Below are positions 51,547 to 60,067 of a stretch of 64,000 bases of DNA, in pieces. Numbering within the stretch: the first letter of the stretch is position 1; every line of letters begins with the position of its first letter. The position numbers were made by a program, and so were the translations under genes. This DNA is from Duganella aceris. Its GTDB lineage: Bacteria; Pseudomonadota; Gammaproteobacteria; Burkholderiales; Burkholderiaceae_D. Below the pieces are notes generated by a model. The model was not told the DNA's origin. It made no database searches and worked only from the letters and a program-made list of their open reading frames with translations. Where the stretch lies: the NCBI RefSeq assembly GCF_011090165.1, contig NZ_JAADJT010000012.1:186001-250000 (forward strand), in the 5' to 3' direction.

Positions 51547-52170
51547 CTATTTGCGTCGCGCGACCGCTTGCCAAACCGTGTCCAGATGACGTTTGTACGC
51601 GGAGTTGGCGGGCTGAAGCAATGCCTTGTCGTAGTGTTTGCTGCCCTCGATGGCGACTTTGCCGTCGGGCTGAAAGAATTCCAGTTCGCCCCGGATCGCC
51701 AGCTTGGCGTCGCCGTCGCGCAAGATGACTTTGACGGTCGAATAGTCGATGCCGCCGCTGCAAAATAAACGGTAGGGAATGGTGATCTCGCTGCGGCCAT
51801 CCTGGTTCAAGTCCGTCTCGCTGACGAGGGCAGGGAAGAACTCCGCCACCGAGTCGAGCGCCGGACAATCGACCATGTCGCGCACGGTCCACTCGGCCTG
51901 CCATTGACCGGCCTTGCGGCCGTAATACACCGCCGCCAGCTCATGATATTCCTCGCGCCCAGAAGGCTTGGACGGCGAGGGCGCCGACTTCGAGCTCATC
52001 ACCAGCAGGTGCTCGCCGATACGATCACTCACCAGCCGAGCACCGACCAGCGTGCCCGCATAGCCGACGCCCTGCGACCGCAGATAGCCGGCATCGACGT
52101 CTGCCGGCGGCTCCGCTGCGAAGGCATCTCCGCCGGCAGCCAATACGGCGATAAGGATCAAGTGATTCAT
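51547..52170 (-). CDS. Secreted M949_RS01915-like protein, paralogue 1 (possible immunity protein)
   Basis: 207 residues with a signal peptide (cleavage after GDAFA). A calcium/FG-GAP-like segment TDLNQDGRSEITIPYRLFCSGGID is followed by YSTVKVILRDGDAKLAIRGE. It is clearly related to the lipoprotein at 57148-57789: shared blocks are AVYYGRKAG/AVYYAKQAG, EWTVRDMVDCP/EWTVRDVADCP, EITIPY.LFC.GGID and the C-terminal KHYDKALLQPA/KYDKALLTPA. I associate both with the M949_RS01915 family from memory. Position in a T6SS effector region suggests periplasmic immunity (inference). Confidence 0.65.
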   Translation of the reverse strand: MNHLILIAVLAAGGDAFAAEPPADVDAGYLRSQGVGYAGTLVGARLVSDRIGEHLLVMSSKSAPSPSKPSGREEYHELAAVYYGRKAGQWQAEWTVRDMVDCPALDSVAEFFPALVSETDLNQDGRSEITIPYRLFCSGGIDYSTVKVILRDGDAKLAIRGELEFFQPDGKVAIEGSKHYDKALLQPANSAYKRHLDTVWQAVARRK

Positions 52171-52171
52171 A

Positions 52172-52563
52172 TTAGTCGCCAGCCTCTCCGACCCGGACGA
52201 TCCGCCACTGGCCTTTAACGGCGCGCAACGTTCGGGATTGCACGCATGCCTCGTCTGACATGTATTGTAGTGTAATCTCGTCAGGCGCGACGATCAGGTC
52301 GGCATGCCAAGCGGCGCCTTCGCGCTGAAGCGAATCGATGAGTTCGGGTGTAACCAGCGCCTGCTTCGCGAGATCGTCACTGGCTGTTGCGGACGCCGTC
52401 ATCAGCACGCGCTTGCCCATCCTGCTGGCGATGAACGCCCGAGCACCGCTGGTTTTCTTTTTGCACAATAGGGCTTCAACCAATGCCGAAGCCTCCGCTC
52501 CGCACCCGACGCAGTCAAGCAAAAGGATACGGCTGCAAGAATGGTATAAACGATTTTTCTCAT
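52172..52563 (-). pseudogene. Small secreted protein gene broken by a 5-bp tandem duplication
   Basis: The start at 52563 encodes a clear signal peptide (MRKIVYTILAAVSFCLTASGA). Directly after it the DNA has GCGGA twice in a row (plus strand TCCGC at 52494-52498 and 52499-52503). Removing one copy joins the signal peptide in frame to the mature part, which then reads ...ASGAEASALVEALLCKKK and runs to the stop at 52172. The mature part (about 105 residues: ARAFIASRMGKRVLMTASAT, VAPDEITLQYMSDEACV, KGQWRIVRVGEAGD) is of unknown family. As sequenced, the frame stops early or lacks its signal peptide. Confidence 0.75.
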
Positions 52564-52662
52564 GATCTGTGCCGCCATTTTTCCAGCGGCTACCAAAAAA
52601 ATGCCCTCGATATCGGTGCGGACGCGTAGCTGGGGCGTTGTGAACGCGATGCTGTCCCTGCA

Positions 52663-53526
52663 TCACATGGGCGCAAGACGCTGCGACTTGTCTTTCGAGT
52701 CTTTGCTGTCCCGTATGCGCGTAAGAACGGCACCCTCGCACATTTCGTCTTCCACACCTTGACCATTTGGCGCGCTGAGATTGGTGCAGAGCAGGATCAT
52801 GCCGCCGGTTTTTCCGGTCTGTCGCGTATAGCTATTGCGCAGCACCGTCGTCGACATCTTGCTGTTGGACGGCGGCACGCCGGCCCAGTCGAAGCGGTAG
52901 CCGTTCGGGATGATCTTCAGCGATGGCGGCGGTTTGGTGTCCGGCATGCGGGCGTTCCTATCGTTGACCGCCGTGCGCCAGATGCTGCGCATGACCGCTG
53001 TCTCGGCGTCATACAAATAATAATCGACACCCATGTGGTAGCGGCCAGGCGCATATTCGACCTGCAGGCATGACATGCGTACCAGCGCGTGCACAGGCGA
53101 CGCCTCTATGATCTGGATCGTATATTCGGGGCAGACCGAGTTCTTGTCACCCGCTGGACTGACGATGGAGAAAGTATGGCGCGCACCAGGCTTGCTGAAG
53201 CTGAGCTGCCCTGACTTCGGGTCCAGGTGCATCGCGAGGCCTGCGGCCTTCATCACCGGCATCGTCAGGCGTTCAGGCTTGGTCGAATCGGAATACAGCC
53301 GGATCGACGACCAGCGCTGTTGATCGTCGTCGCCTCCGCGTAAGGCCTCGGAGCGTGCACCGGCTTCACGCAGCCGCTGCTGCTGCGGATCCTCGCCGGT
53401 TGCGGTATTGCCGCAAGGCGCGCTGGTGCATTTTGGCGGAGCCGCTTCGTGGGGATAAGCTGGCAACAAGACGCTACTGCTAGTGAGCGATAGCCAGAGC
53501 AATAATTGATTCAATTTTCTACTCAT
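52663..53526 (-). CDS. Secreted protein of unknown function in T6SS effector region
   Basis: 287 residues from the ATG at 53526 (GGAG upstream; ATGA overlap with an upstream remnant frame). Signal peptide MSRKLNQLLLWLSLTSSSVLLPAYP. The mature part has four to six cysteines (CTSAPCGN, VCPEY, SCLQVEY, LCTNL, MCEG), which suits an oxidised periplasmic protein, and a beta-rich body (YHMGVDYYLYDAETAVMRSIWRTAV). No family recognised. Location suggests an immunity or accessory role, unproven. Confidence 0.65.
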   Translation of the reverse strand: MSRKLNQLLLWLSLTSSSVLLPAYPHEAAPPKCTSAPCGNTATGEDPQQQRLREAGARSEALRGGDDDQQRWSSIRLYSDSTKPERLTMPVMKAAGLAMHLDPKSGQLSFSKPGARHTFSIVSPAGDKNSVCPEYTIQIIEASPVHALVRMSCLQVEYAPGRYHMGVDYYLYDAETAVMRSIWRTAVNDRNARMPDTKPPPSLKIIPNGYRFDWAGVPPSNSKMSTTVLRNSYTRQTGKTGGMILLCTNLSAPNGQGVEDEMCEGAVLTRIRDSKDSKDKSQRLAPM

Positions 53527-53609
53527 GGTTTCTCCAGTACGAGTAAATGCACCAGCGCATAGCAGATAGCCGTACCGATTTTCTTGGCGTCGTGCAGATC
53601 GGTCAACGG
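53523..53609 (-). pseudogene. Possible 3' remnant of a lost gene
   Basis: Between the immunity-like gene (ending 53639) and the secreted protein, a minus-strand frame encodes VPLTDLHDAKKIGTAICYAL followed by a hydrophobic tail ending LVLEKP, with its TGA overlapping the next ATG (ATGA). The amphipathic, protein-like composition and the coupled stop suggest the end of an older gene cut off by recombination. The frame continues upstream to about 53621 without a convincing start. A 28-residue peptide from GTG 53609 is also possible. Confidence 0.3.
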
Positions 53610-53638
53610 CACCGCCGATGCATTGTTCCTCTCTCTGC

Positions 53639-54574
53639 TTAAATCGTTTCTTTTGGCGCCCAGATAGCTGGGGCGGGGGGCTGTACTTCGTCCGGTTTTG
53701 TGAAGTGGTAGTACGTTTCTTCTTCAGGAACTGTGCCGTCGGCATAACGCTCGTCTCGCCATAACAAGCGCCAGGTCGTATCCAGATCAATATTGTCGTC
53801 CGCGGTCTCGACCGTGATCTGTGGGGCTCTCGATCCGCCATGCAAATAATTCATGGCGCCCATGATGTTGAATGGCGGCTGAGGCTTCGGTGCGCGAGAA
53901 ATCAAGCTAAGCATCGAAGGTTTTGCTACATCGACCGGTTCCCAGATGCCGGAGTACGGTGTGTATTCGTTGGTTCTTACAAACTTATTGTCTACCGGAT
54001 CAGGAACCGGCGCGAGTTCCTTGGGAAAAGACATGCTTTCCAATTCATTCCGCAGCCACTGTCCGTATAAAGTTAGGGCTGAGTCCTCAAGATAACGCGG
54101 CTCAAGAATTTCCGTTGCGCACTCTCCCCATGCTTGAGCCAATGAGGTTAGCGTCTTGCAAAACTCCGGCCAGAGAGGGGTGTCCTTTTTGATGCCATTT
54201 TCCCCGAGCTCTATACGGGAGAGCATTTGGGTCCAATGAGAAAGCATGCGATTAGCCATTGCAAACTCACCATTTGCATCAAATTTAAATACACGTTTGT
54301 CTCCTTTTTCCAGTCGGGTAACGCCCTTCTCGCAATGAACTAAGCACTTTAATATGAGTTCATATTCTGATTGCGGAAGTGAGGTATTGTTTGCATTACC
54401 TTGCTCCTGCGCTTCGCGCACACTGTTTTTTGTTGCGATCGCCCAAGCGTCATAGTATTGAAGAATACGACGCCACGCTGTAACAGAACTGATTCTTTTC
54501 AACCAATAAAATATTTGCTGCCGTTCCATAGGGGACGGCAACATAATTGCATTTTCAATTTCAGATTCATTCAT
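53639..54574 (-). CDS. Immunity-like protein, Imm71/Imm72-type (tentative), copy A
   Basis: 311 residues from the ATG at 54574, which overlaps the stop of the vgrG tip fragment (ATGA). No signal peptide, so cytoplasmic. Helical N-terminus with MERQQIFYWLKRISSVTAWRRILQYYDAW, then KGDKRVFKFDANGEFAMANRMLSHW and C-terminal DLDTTWRLLWRDERYADGTVPE. It is strongly related to the gene at 55459-56550. I recall these features from the Imm71/Imm72 polymorphic-toxin immunity families but cannot verify. Base composition is more A+T-rich than the flagellar genes, consistent with recent gain. Confidence 0.65.
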   Translation of the reverse strand: MNESEIENAIMLPSPMERQQIFYWLKRISSVTAWRRILQYYDAWAIATKNSVREAQEQGNANNTSLPQSEYELILKCLVHCEKGVTRLEKGDKRVFKFDANGEFAMANRMLSHWTQMLSRIELGENGIKKDTPLWPEFCKTLTSLAQAWGECATEILEPRYLEDSALTLYGQWLRNELESMSFPKELAPVPDPVDNKFVRTNEYTPYSGIWEPVDVAKPSMLSLISRAPKPQPPFNIMGAMNYLHGGSRAPQITVETADDNIDLDTTWRLLWRDERYADGTVPEEETYYHFTKPDEVQPPAPAIWAPKETI

Positions 54575-55455
54575 GGTCCGAACTGCCATTCCTTTCGGTC
54601 GTTCCTTCGGTGAAGCTGCCGTCCTTCATCATACACATTCTGTCCACCCTGGACGGTGAAGTTGCCGGGACAGGCGGAAGTGATATCGCCGCCCTCCAGC
54701 GTGATCGACGATTGCCCGGCTTGCAGCACAATCTTCTGATTGGCCTTGATCTCGATGCTGTCGTTGACCGAAATGACCTTGATCGATTTATCCGCCAGGA
54801 TTTCCAGCTGGTCGGTATGCGCCTGCAGCGACACCGGGCCGTTGGCGGCGATGGCCTGGATGCCGCCGGCGTGGCTGAAGTAGCCGGCCGCGTTGGCCGC
54901 CACCGACGACAGCGTGTACGCCGCCGTCATGTGCATGTCGCCCTGGCTGGTCCAGTGCAGGTGCTGGCCGGCGAACAGCACGGTCGATGCCGGCGTGGCC
55001 CAGTTGATGCCGGCCGGGGCGTCCATCAGCACCATCGCGTCGGCGAATTTTTCCACCGGCTGTTCGGCGTCCAGGTCGCGCGCGCCGCTTTGCGCCTTGG
55101 CCGCCTGCTGGCCGTTGACCGCGCCGTCATGCTTGCCTTTTTCCTTGGGATCGAGGCGGGCGATCATGTCCTGCTGCGTCTTGGCCGCTTCCGCGCTGCT
55201 GAGCGCTTTCTGCTCCAGCGCCGCGTTGCCCATGCTCTTGCCCAGTTCCTCGGCCGATTTCAGCGAGGCCAGTGATTCCGCCGCGTCCATCTGCGTCGAG
55301 GTGACGCCGCTGCCTTCGGCCGCGCGCGCGCTGGTGGTCAAGAGCACGCCTTCGCCGCCGCGCACCACGCTCCAGGCGTCGGTGCGCAGCTCGAAGCCAC
55401 TGCCGCGGTACGTGCCGCGCTGCGCGGAGGAGGGCGCCTGCTGGATCAGGTGTCC
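54571..55455 (-). pseudogene. Displaced vgrG C-terminal fragment A (effector lost)
   Basis: Starts abruptly after the stop of the upstream immunity gene at LIQQAPSSAQRGTYRGSGFE, with no start codon of its own, and copies residues near 570-850 of the complete VgrG at 60064-63069 with very few changes. After ...CPGNFTVQGGQNVYDEG it diverges into a 16-residue tail ending WQFGP and stops. The effector domain expected there is gone, while the stop is still coupled (ATGA) to the immunity gene. Probably silent DNA that can recombine with the complete vgrG. Confidence 0.8.
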
Positions 55456-55458
55456 GAT

Positions 55459-56550
55459 TCACGCCACTCGACTTTCAGCTAAGACCCAGCGTACCTCTCG
55501 GCCTTGGTGCAGCGGAAGCTTCTGTCCTTTTTGCAAAACTATTTTCGTGGTTAAGTCGAATTCAAGCAGCCACGTTCCACCCGAGGGCACAGCAGATCCG
55601 CTCTCTCCCCACATGGTTTCTCGCGCCAGAGCAACTGAAGAGTTTTGTGCCGGCTCTGTCTTCGGTTGCATGAAGCGGTAAGACTGTTCCTGTTCTGGGA
55701 CGCGACCATCGTCATAGCGATCGTCTCGCCAAAGCAAACGCCATGTCGTATCCAACGACATGCTTTCTTCTGCTGTCTCTATATCGATCTGTGGCGCCCT
55801 TGATCCGCCAAGCAAATAGTTCATCGCTCCCATAATCTTGAATGGCGGCTGCGGCTTCGGATCGTCACTAAACAAACGCAAAAGTGAAGTTTTTTTCGGC
55901 ACCGCCTCGATGGGTTCCCAGATGCCAGAGAAGGGCGTGTACTCATTGGTGCGAACAAACGTATTGTCTAGTGGATCGGGAACCGTTGGTAACACCGATG
56001 GAAACGGCATGGCTTTCAATTTGTCTTGCAGCCAACTGTTGTACATCGTCAGTGCAGGTTCGTCCACGTAACGGGGCTCCAGAATTTGATGACTACATTC
56101 TTGCCATGCATGGTTAAGTGCTGTCAGAGTTGTTTTAAACTCTGTCCATAGCGGCGTGTGCGGCTCGTCGATTCCATTTTCACCTTCCTCTATGCGGGTC
56201 TTCATCGAAGCCCAGTGAGAAAGAGTGCGCGACGCCATCTCGAATTCACCGTTGGCATCGAATTTGAAGACCCGCTTGTCTCCCTTGCCGAGGCGGACGA
56301 CGCCCTCCTCGCAATGCGCCAGGCCCTTCAAGATAAGTACATAGTCGGATTCAGTGATTCCAGTTCGATCCGCCCATCCTTGCCGGTCGGCTTCGCGCAC
56401 GCTGTTTTCAGTACAGTCTGCCCACGCCTTGTAGTACTCGAAAATGCGGCGCCATGCCGTGACCGAGCTGAGTCTTTGAAGAAAATAAAAAATCTGCTGT
56501 CGCTCGACATCGGTTGGCAGCAAGATGGCGTTGTTGGATATAGATTCCAT
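55459..56550 (-). CDS. Immunity-like protein, Imm71/Imm72-type (tentative), copy B
   Basis: 363 residues from the ATG at 56550 (or 365 from 56556). Same architecture as copy A: VERQQIFYFLQRLSSVTAWRRIFEYYKAW, KGDKRVFKFDANGEFEMASRTLSHW, VRTNEYTPFSGIWEP, NYLLGGSRAPQIDIETAEESMSLDTTWRLLWRDDRY. It has about 45 extra C-terminal residues (SGGTWLLEFDLTTKIVLQKGQ...). No signal peptide: cytoplasmic. It follows an effector-like domain (56557-56960), which is its likely target. The stop lies 4-6 bp before the breakpoint of vgrG fragment A. Confidence 0.68.
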   Translation of the reverse strand: MESISNNAILLPTDVERQQIFYFLQRLSSVTAWRRIFEYYKAWADCTENSVREADRQGWADRTGITESDYVLILKGLAHCEEGVVRLGKGDKRVFKFDANGEFEMASRTLSHWASMKTRIEEGENGIDEPHTPLWTEFKTTLTALNHAWQECSHQILEPRYVDEPALTMYNSWLQDKLKAMPFPSVLPTVPDPLDNTFVRTNEYTPFSGIWEPIEAVPKKTSLLRLFSDDPKPQPPFKIMGAMNYLLGGSRAPQIDIETAEESMSLDTTWRLLWRDDRYDDGRVPEQEQSYRFMQPKTEPAQNSSVALARETMWGESGSAVPSGGTWLLEFDLTTKIVLQKGQKLPLHQGREVRWVLAESRVA

Positions 56551-57139
56551 TGGCATCGGTCCATCCCGTTCGGTGGAAAGTAAATTCTAGCCCAGTCGCT
56601 GTATCAACTACTTTACTGACTCTCTCACCTTTGGCAAAATCCTGACCGGCCTTGCTTAGCGCAGCCCAGAATGCTCTGTCTAGATAGAAGAAGGCTTGGG
56701 TTGCTCCGCCTGGCAGATGTTGTCCAGGAATTTGTTTTCCGAACTGTTCTGACACAGTGCCGACAGCTGCCTTTGGGCCCTTGTTTCCTATGACCTTAGC
56801 CGTGACAAAGAAGCCATCCCCGTTAAAGCTGTCAAGAACTGCCGCATATTCGCGCCACTCTCTGGCCGTCCGTGGAGCAGGACCAATATCCGGCGGCAGG
56901 GCGCCCTCCGGCAACTGCACCATCTGCGCAGCGGCGCTGGCGCCGCCCTCAAACAAGTGCTGCCCACCCTTGACCGTGAAATTGCCTGGGCAGGCGAAAG
57001 TGATATCGCCACCTTCCAGCGTGATCGACGACTGGCCGGCTTGCAGCACGATCTTCTGGCTGGCCTTGATCTCGATGCTGTCGTTGACCGAAATGACCTT
57101 GATCGATTTGTCCGCCAGGATTTCCAGCTTTCACGAATG
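56408..57139 (-). pseudogene. Displaced vgrG C-terminal fragment B with unknown effector-like domain
   Basis: The vgrG-like part (57130-56962) begins without a start codon just after the stop of the M949-like gene and copies the end of the VgrG beta-spike (LEILADKSIKVISVNDSIEI...CPGNFTVKGG). It then continues into about 125 residues not found in the complete VgrG: GALPPDIGPAPRTAREWREY, GDGFFVTAKVIGNKGPKAA, GGATQAFFYLDRAFWAAL, GERVSKVVDTATGLEFTFHR. This is a plausible toxin domain of unknown type. Its frame runs 149 bases into the immunity gene, so its true C-terminus may be damaged. Confidence 0.7.
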
Positions 57140-57147
57140 GAATTTAG

Positions 57148-57789
57148 CTATTTGCGTATATCTACAGAAACTGTCTTCCAAATCTGATCCAAGTGATTTT
57201 TGTAGGCTGCATACGCTGGTGTCAGCAGTGCCTTGTCGTACTTGTGGTCGCCCCCGAACGGCGGTTGACCTGGCAGTCGCACTTCCGACTCGCCGCGTAT
57301 CGCCAGCTTCAGCGGTCCTTCCCGCAAGATCACTTTAACGGTGTACGAGTCGATGCCGCCACCGCAAAATAATTTATACGGTATGGTGATTTCCGCCTTG
57401 CCGTCGCCATTGATGTCGGTGACGGCGACGGACGATATGAAGAAGTCCGCAGCGGCATCGAGCTCCGGGCAATCGGCAACATCACGCACCGTCCATTCCT
57501 GTTTCCATCCGCCGGCTTGTTTAGCGTAATAGACGGCGGTCAACTCAATATGTTCGATTCGTCCAGACTTCGGCGCGGAGGGGGAGGGGCCAGCCTGGCG
57601 ATTGAGCTGCAGGATATGCTCACCGTCCTGGTCGCGTATCATTCGTGCAGCCACCAGTGTGCCGCTGGACGGAATATGCTGTGACGCCAGATAAGCGGCG
57701 TCCACCGGCTTGCTCTCCGGTATGCCCGCGCTGCAAGCAGTCGTGAGGCACAGCAAACCGGACATGAATACTGTCTTCATTATTCTCAT
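57148..57789 (-). CDS. M949_RS01915-like lipoprotein, paralogue 2 (possible immunity protein)
   Basis: 213 residues from the ATG at 57789, which overlaps the effector stop (TGATG); the ATG at 57780 is an alternative. Lipoprotein-type signal (MSGLLCLTTAC). TDINGDGKAEITIPYKLFCGGGID and YTVKVILREGPLKLAIRGE match paralogue 1 at 51547-52170. It is coupled to the LysM/CHAP-like effector gene, whose cell-wall target lies in the periplasm where this lipoprotein would sit. That makes an immunity role the simplest reading (inference). Confidence 0.7.
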   Translation of the reverse strand: MRIMKTVFMSGLLCLTTACSAGIPESKPVDAAYLASQHIPSSGTLVAARMIRDQDGEHILQLNRQAGPSPSAPKSGRIEHIELTAVYYAKQAGGWKQEWTVRDVADCPELDAAADFFISSVAVTDINGDGKAEITIPYKLFCGGGIDSYTVKVILREGPLKLAIRGESEVRLPGQPPFGGDHKYDKALLTPAYAAYKNHLDQIWKTVSVDIRK

Positions 57790-59501
57790 CAACGCAAAGC
57801 GTTGCCTTTCTTTTTCTTGACTGGTATGCCGAATGCGACGTTCAGTTCGTCCGCGGTGTGTTCCGCCAGCTTGGCGCCTTTGGCTATCTCCTGTTGTGCG
57901 TATGCATGATAAGCGAGCGGCACGAAGAAACGCACGTCTTTACGGAACAGCGTGAAGTTGATCTGGTCCGACTGGTTGCCGCCGAGGCAGACATAGTTCG
58001 CGCCTTCCTTGGCATAGACCAGACTGACGTGGTGCGTGCCGACCAGCAGGATGCAGCCGAAGATCGGCGTTTTGATTTCCACGAAGTTGGCGTCCAGCGC
58101 GATCGCGCGCGCGCGGAAGGAATTCTTCCAGCGCGTGTACGCTGGCGCGGAGCGGCTAAGGCAATAGTTGACGAATGAGGCGCACCAGGCGTTGTCGGTG
58201 CCAACCATCGTGGTCAGGAAGCCCCCGTTGAGCTTATGGTAGTTGTCGGTCTTGGTGATCACATCCTCAGTCTTGCCTGCCCACTGTTTCGCTTCGGCGA
58301 CCGCGACCTGCATCCACGGCGCCTGCTTCTGGTCGGGCATCAGCAAGGCCAATGGCGCGCCTTGGCCTTCCTTGCTGCGCGTGACGGGAGCGGCAGCGGG
58401 CGGCTGCGCCACCGGCTTGTCGGCTGGCTTGTCGGCTGGCTTGGCCGCCGCCGGCGCGCCGGCCTTGGGCGCCTGCTGGAGCGGCTGCGACTTCGGCGCC
58501 GGCTTGCCTGCCGGCGCGGCGGCGCTGCTGCCATAGATCGAGATCACTTGCGCCGGATAGATCTTTGCCGCATTCTTGATCTGCGGATTGTCGCGCAGGA
58601 TGGCCGGTACCGTCGTCTTGAATTTCGCCGCAATTTTCGACAGCGTGTCTTCCGACTGAATAACGTAGCGCATCGGTGTGCGTCCGCGCTTCGGCGGCGG
58701 CGCCAAGGGTTTCTTCTGCGCCGTTGGTGCGCTGAACCAGTCAAGGGGATTAAATAAGGCCACGGTTTCGGACTTGGCGTTCATCACCCCGTCGTAGACT
58801 TGTTCCCATTTTCCTTCCAGTGATTTCATGAAGACCTGGATCGGTTGGCCAGGTTCGGTGTGAACGATAGCCGGCAGGCGGCCGGTTTTATCGGTTTGCG
58901 TGAGATGTTCCTGCTCGCCGGTCTTGATCTTGGCCTCCACCGCAGGCTTCGGCTTGGCGCCATCCGAGACGGTGATCGACGTCGTATGAACGATGGTCTC
59001 CTTGCGCGTATCCTTTTTCGCGTGGTAGCCCTCGCGTTGCTCCATCGCGTCCATCATGCTTTCAAGCTGCGCATCGGTCATGGTCGATAGCACGGTATCG
59101 GTGGACAGGCCCGTGTGCTGACTCAGCGCGGCGGCGTAGGTGGTGGGATTATTGCTGTCGCTGGCGGGGGCATAGCCTTCGATCATGTTGCCATGGCCAT
59201 CGTCGATACCGGCCAGCATGGTGTAAATGGTGCGGCCGTTATATTTACGCCGCAGCAGTGCTTTCTTTTGTTTGCGGCCTTCCTCATAGCTGGAGAAAAT
59301 CAGAAAACTGCCGTTGGACTTGGTCTTGCCGATTCCGATGGCGCCATACAGCAGCGCGCCTTTCCGGCTTGGCCGCAGATTGCCCGGATTATTGAATCGC
59401 CACGCCGCAGTGCCACCAGTGCGCAGCAGATGGCTGCCATCGCCGGCGGCATAGTCGCAGGTCACCGTATCCGCATCGTATTTTGCACTGAGATACTCCA
59501 T
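57789..59501 (-). CDS. T6SS-associated cell-wall effector: N-terminal domain, LysM, TIGR02594/CHAP-like amidase
   Basis: 570 residues, no signal peptide. Residues 25-160 form a phage-lysis-like domain (TAAWRFNNPGNLRP, FLIFSSYEEGRKQKKALL, YAAALSQHTGLSTDTVL). Residues 277-323 are a LysM peptidoglycan-binding domain (MRYVIQSEDTLSKIAAKFKTTVPAIL). A Lys/Pro/Ala linker follows to about 390. Residues 395-535 resemble TIGR02594/CHAP cysteine amidases: WMQVAVAEAKQWAGK, NAWCASFVNYCL with predicted nucleophile Cys440, and HHVSLVYA with predicted His491. Likely delivered by the VgrG encoded upstream. Confidence 0.8.
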   Translation of the reverse strand: MEYLSAKYDADTVTCDYAAGDGSHLLRTGGTAAWRFNNPGNLRPSRKGALLYGAIGIGKTKSNGSFLIFSSYEEGRKQKKALLRRKYNGRTIYTMLAGIDDGHGNMIEGYAPASDSNNPTTYAAALSQHTGLSTDTVLSTMTDAQLESMMDAMEQREGYHAKKDTRKETIVHTTSITVSDGAKPKPAVEAKIKTGEQEHLTQTDKTGRLPAIVHTEPGQPIQVFMKSLEGKWEQVYDGVMNAKSETVALFNPLDWFSAPTAQKKPLAPPPKRGRTPMRYVIQSEDTLSKIAAKFKTTVPAILRDNPQIKNAAKIYPAQVISIYGSSAAAPAGKPAPKSQPLQQAPKAGAPAAAKPADKPADKPVAQPPAAAPVTRSKEGQGAPLALLMPDQKQAPWMQVAVAEAKQWAGKTEDVITKTDNYHKLNGGFLTTMVGTDNAWCASFVNYCLSRSAPAYTRWKNSFRARAIALDANFVEIKTPIFGCILLVGTHHVSLVYAKEGANYVCLGGNQSDQINFTLFRKDVRFFVPLAYHAYAQQEIAKGAKLAEHTADELNVAFGIPVKKKKGNALR

Positions 59502-59515
59502 TGTTTATTCACCGC

Positions 59516-60067
59516 TCACTTATGAGGTTGAAGGGACAGTTCCTTGCTGAGAATCGCCTCGACCGTCGCTGCGGACTTCGGGTAGGTACGGGCAAATGCC
59601 GGCTTAAACTGGTACGCCGGATCGTCCGGCATGTCGTCTCCGGACTCGATCAACTTGTACCAGGTCACAGTGATGTCGCCTTTTTCTTGATAGCTTTGGT
59701 CCGCGCGTTTATCCGCGACGATGAAGTAGACCGCGTCCGCGCGTGGCGAGATGATGCCGTCGGCCAGCGTGACTTCCGCACCGCTGGCGCTGTCCCATTC
59801 GAATTGCATGCGCCCGGCCTTGTTGCGTACCGGGACCTGGTTCCAGGCTTCGTCCTTACCGTCCTTGAAATAGAAGTTGTAGCTTCGCCGGAAGCTGGTG
59901 GTGTCCTGATAGGTGCCTACCACCAGTATCAGTTTGCCCTTCAGCGCGGGCCATTGATGCAAGCCTTGCTTCATCGGTATGGCTTCCGCAGGCGCCACGG
60001 CAAAAGCCGAGCCGCCGTAAAGCGTCATGGAACATAAGGCTGCCGCGTACAGTGCTTTCCAATTCAT
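59516..60067 (-). CDS. Periplasmic protein of unknown function between vgrG and effector
   Basis: 183 residues with a signal peptide (cleavage after SAFA). Its ATG overlaps the vgrG stop (ATGA). The mature part is beta-rich: KGKLILVVGTYQDTTSFRRSYNFYF, FEWDSASGAEVTLADGIISPRADAVYFIVADK, GDITVTWYKLIESGDDMP. No cysteines or catalytic motif. Position between vgrG and a peptidoglycan-acting effector suggests an immunity or effector-handling role, but nothing in the sequence proves it. Confidence 0.6.
   Translation of the reverse strand: MNWKALYAAALCSMTLYGGSAFAVAPAEAIPMKQGLHQWPALKGKLILVVGTYQDTTSFRRSYNFYFKDGKDEAWNQVPVRNKAGRMQFEWDSASGAEVTLADGIISPRADAVYFIVADKRADQSYQEKGDITVTWYKLIESGDDMPDDPAYQFKPAFARTYPKSAATVEAILSKELSLQPHK

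Noticed and set aside
54571-57139. The two vgrG fragments as functional VgrG proteins
   Set aside because: Both lack start codons and the whole N-terminal spike head, and begin right after stop codons of other genes.
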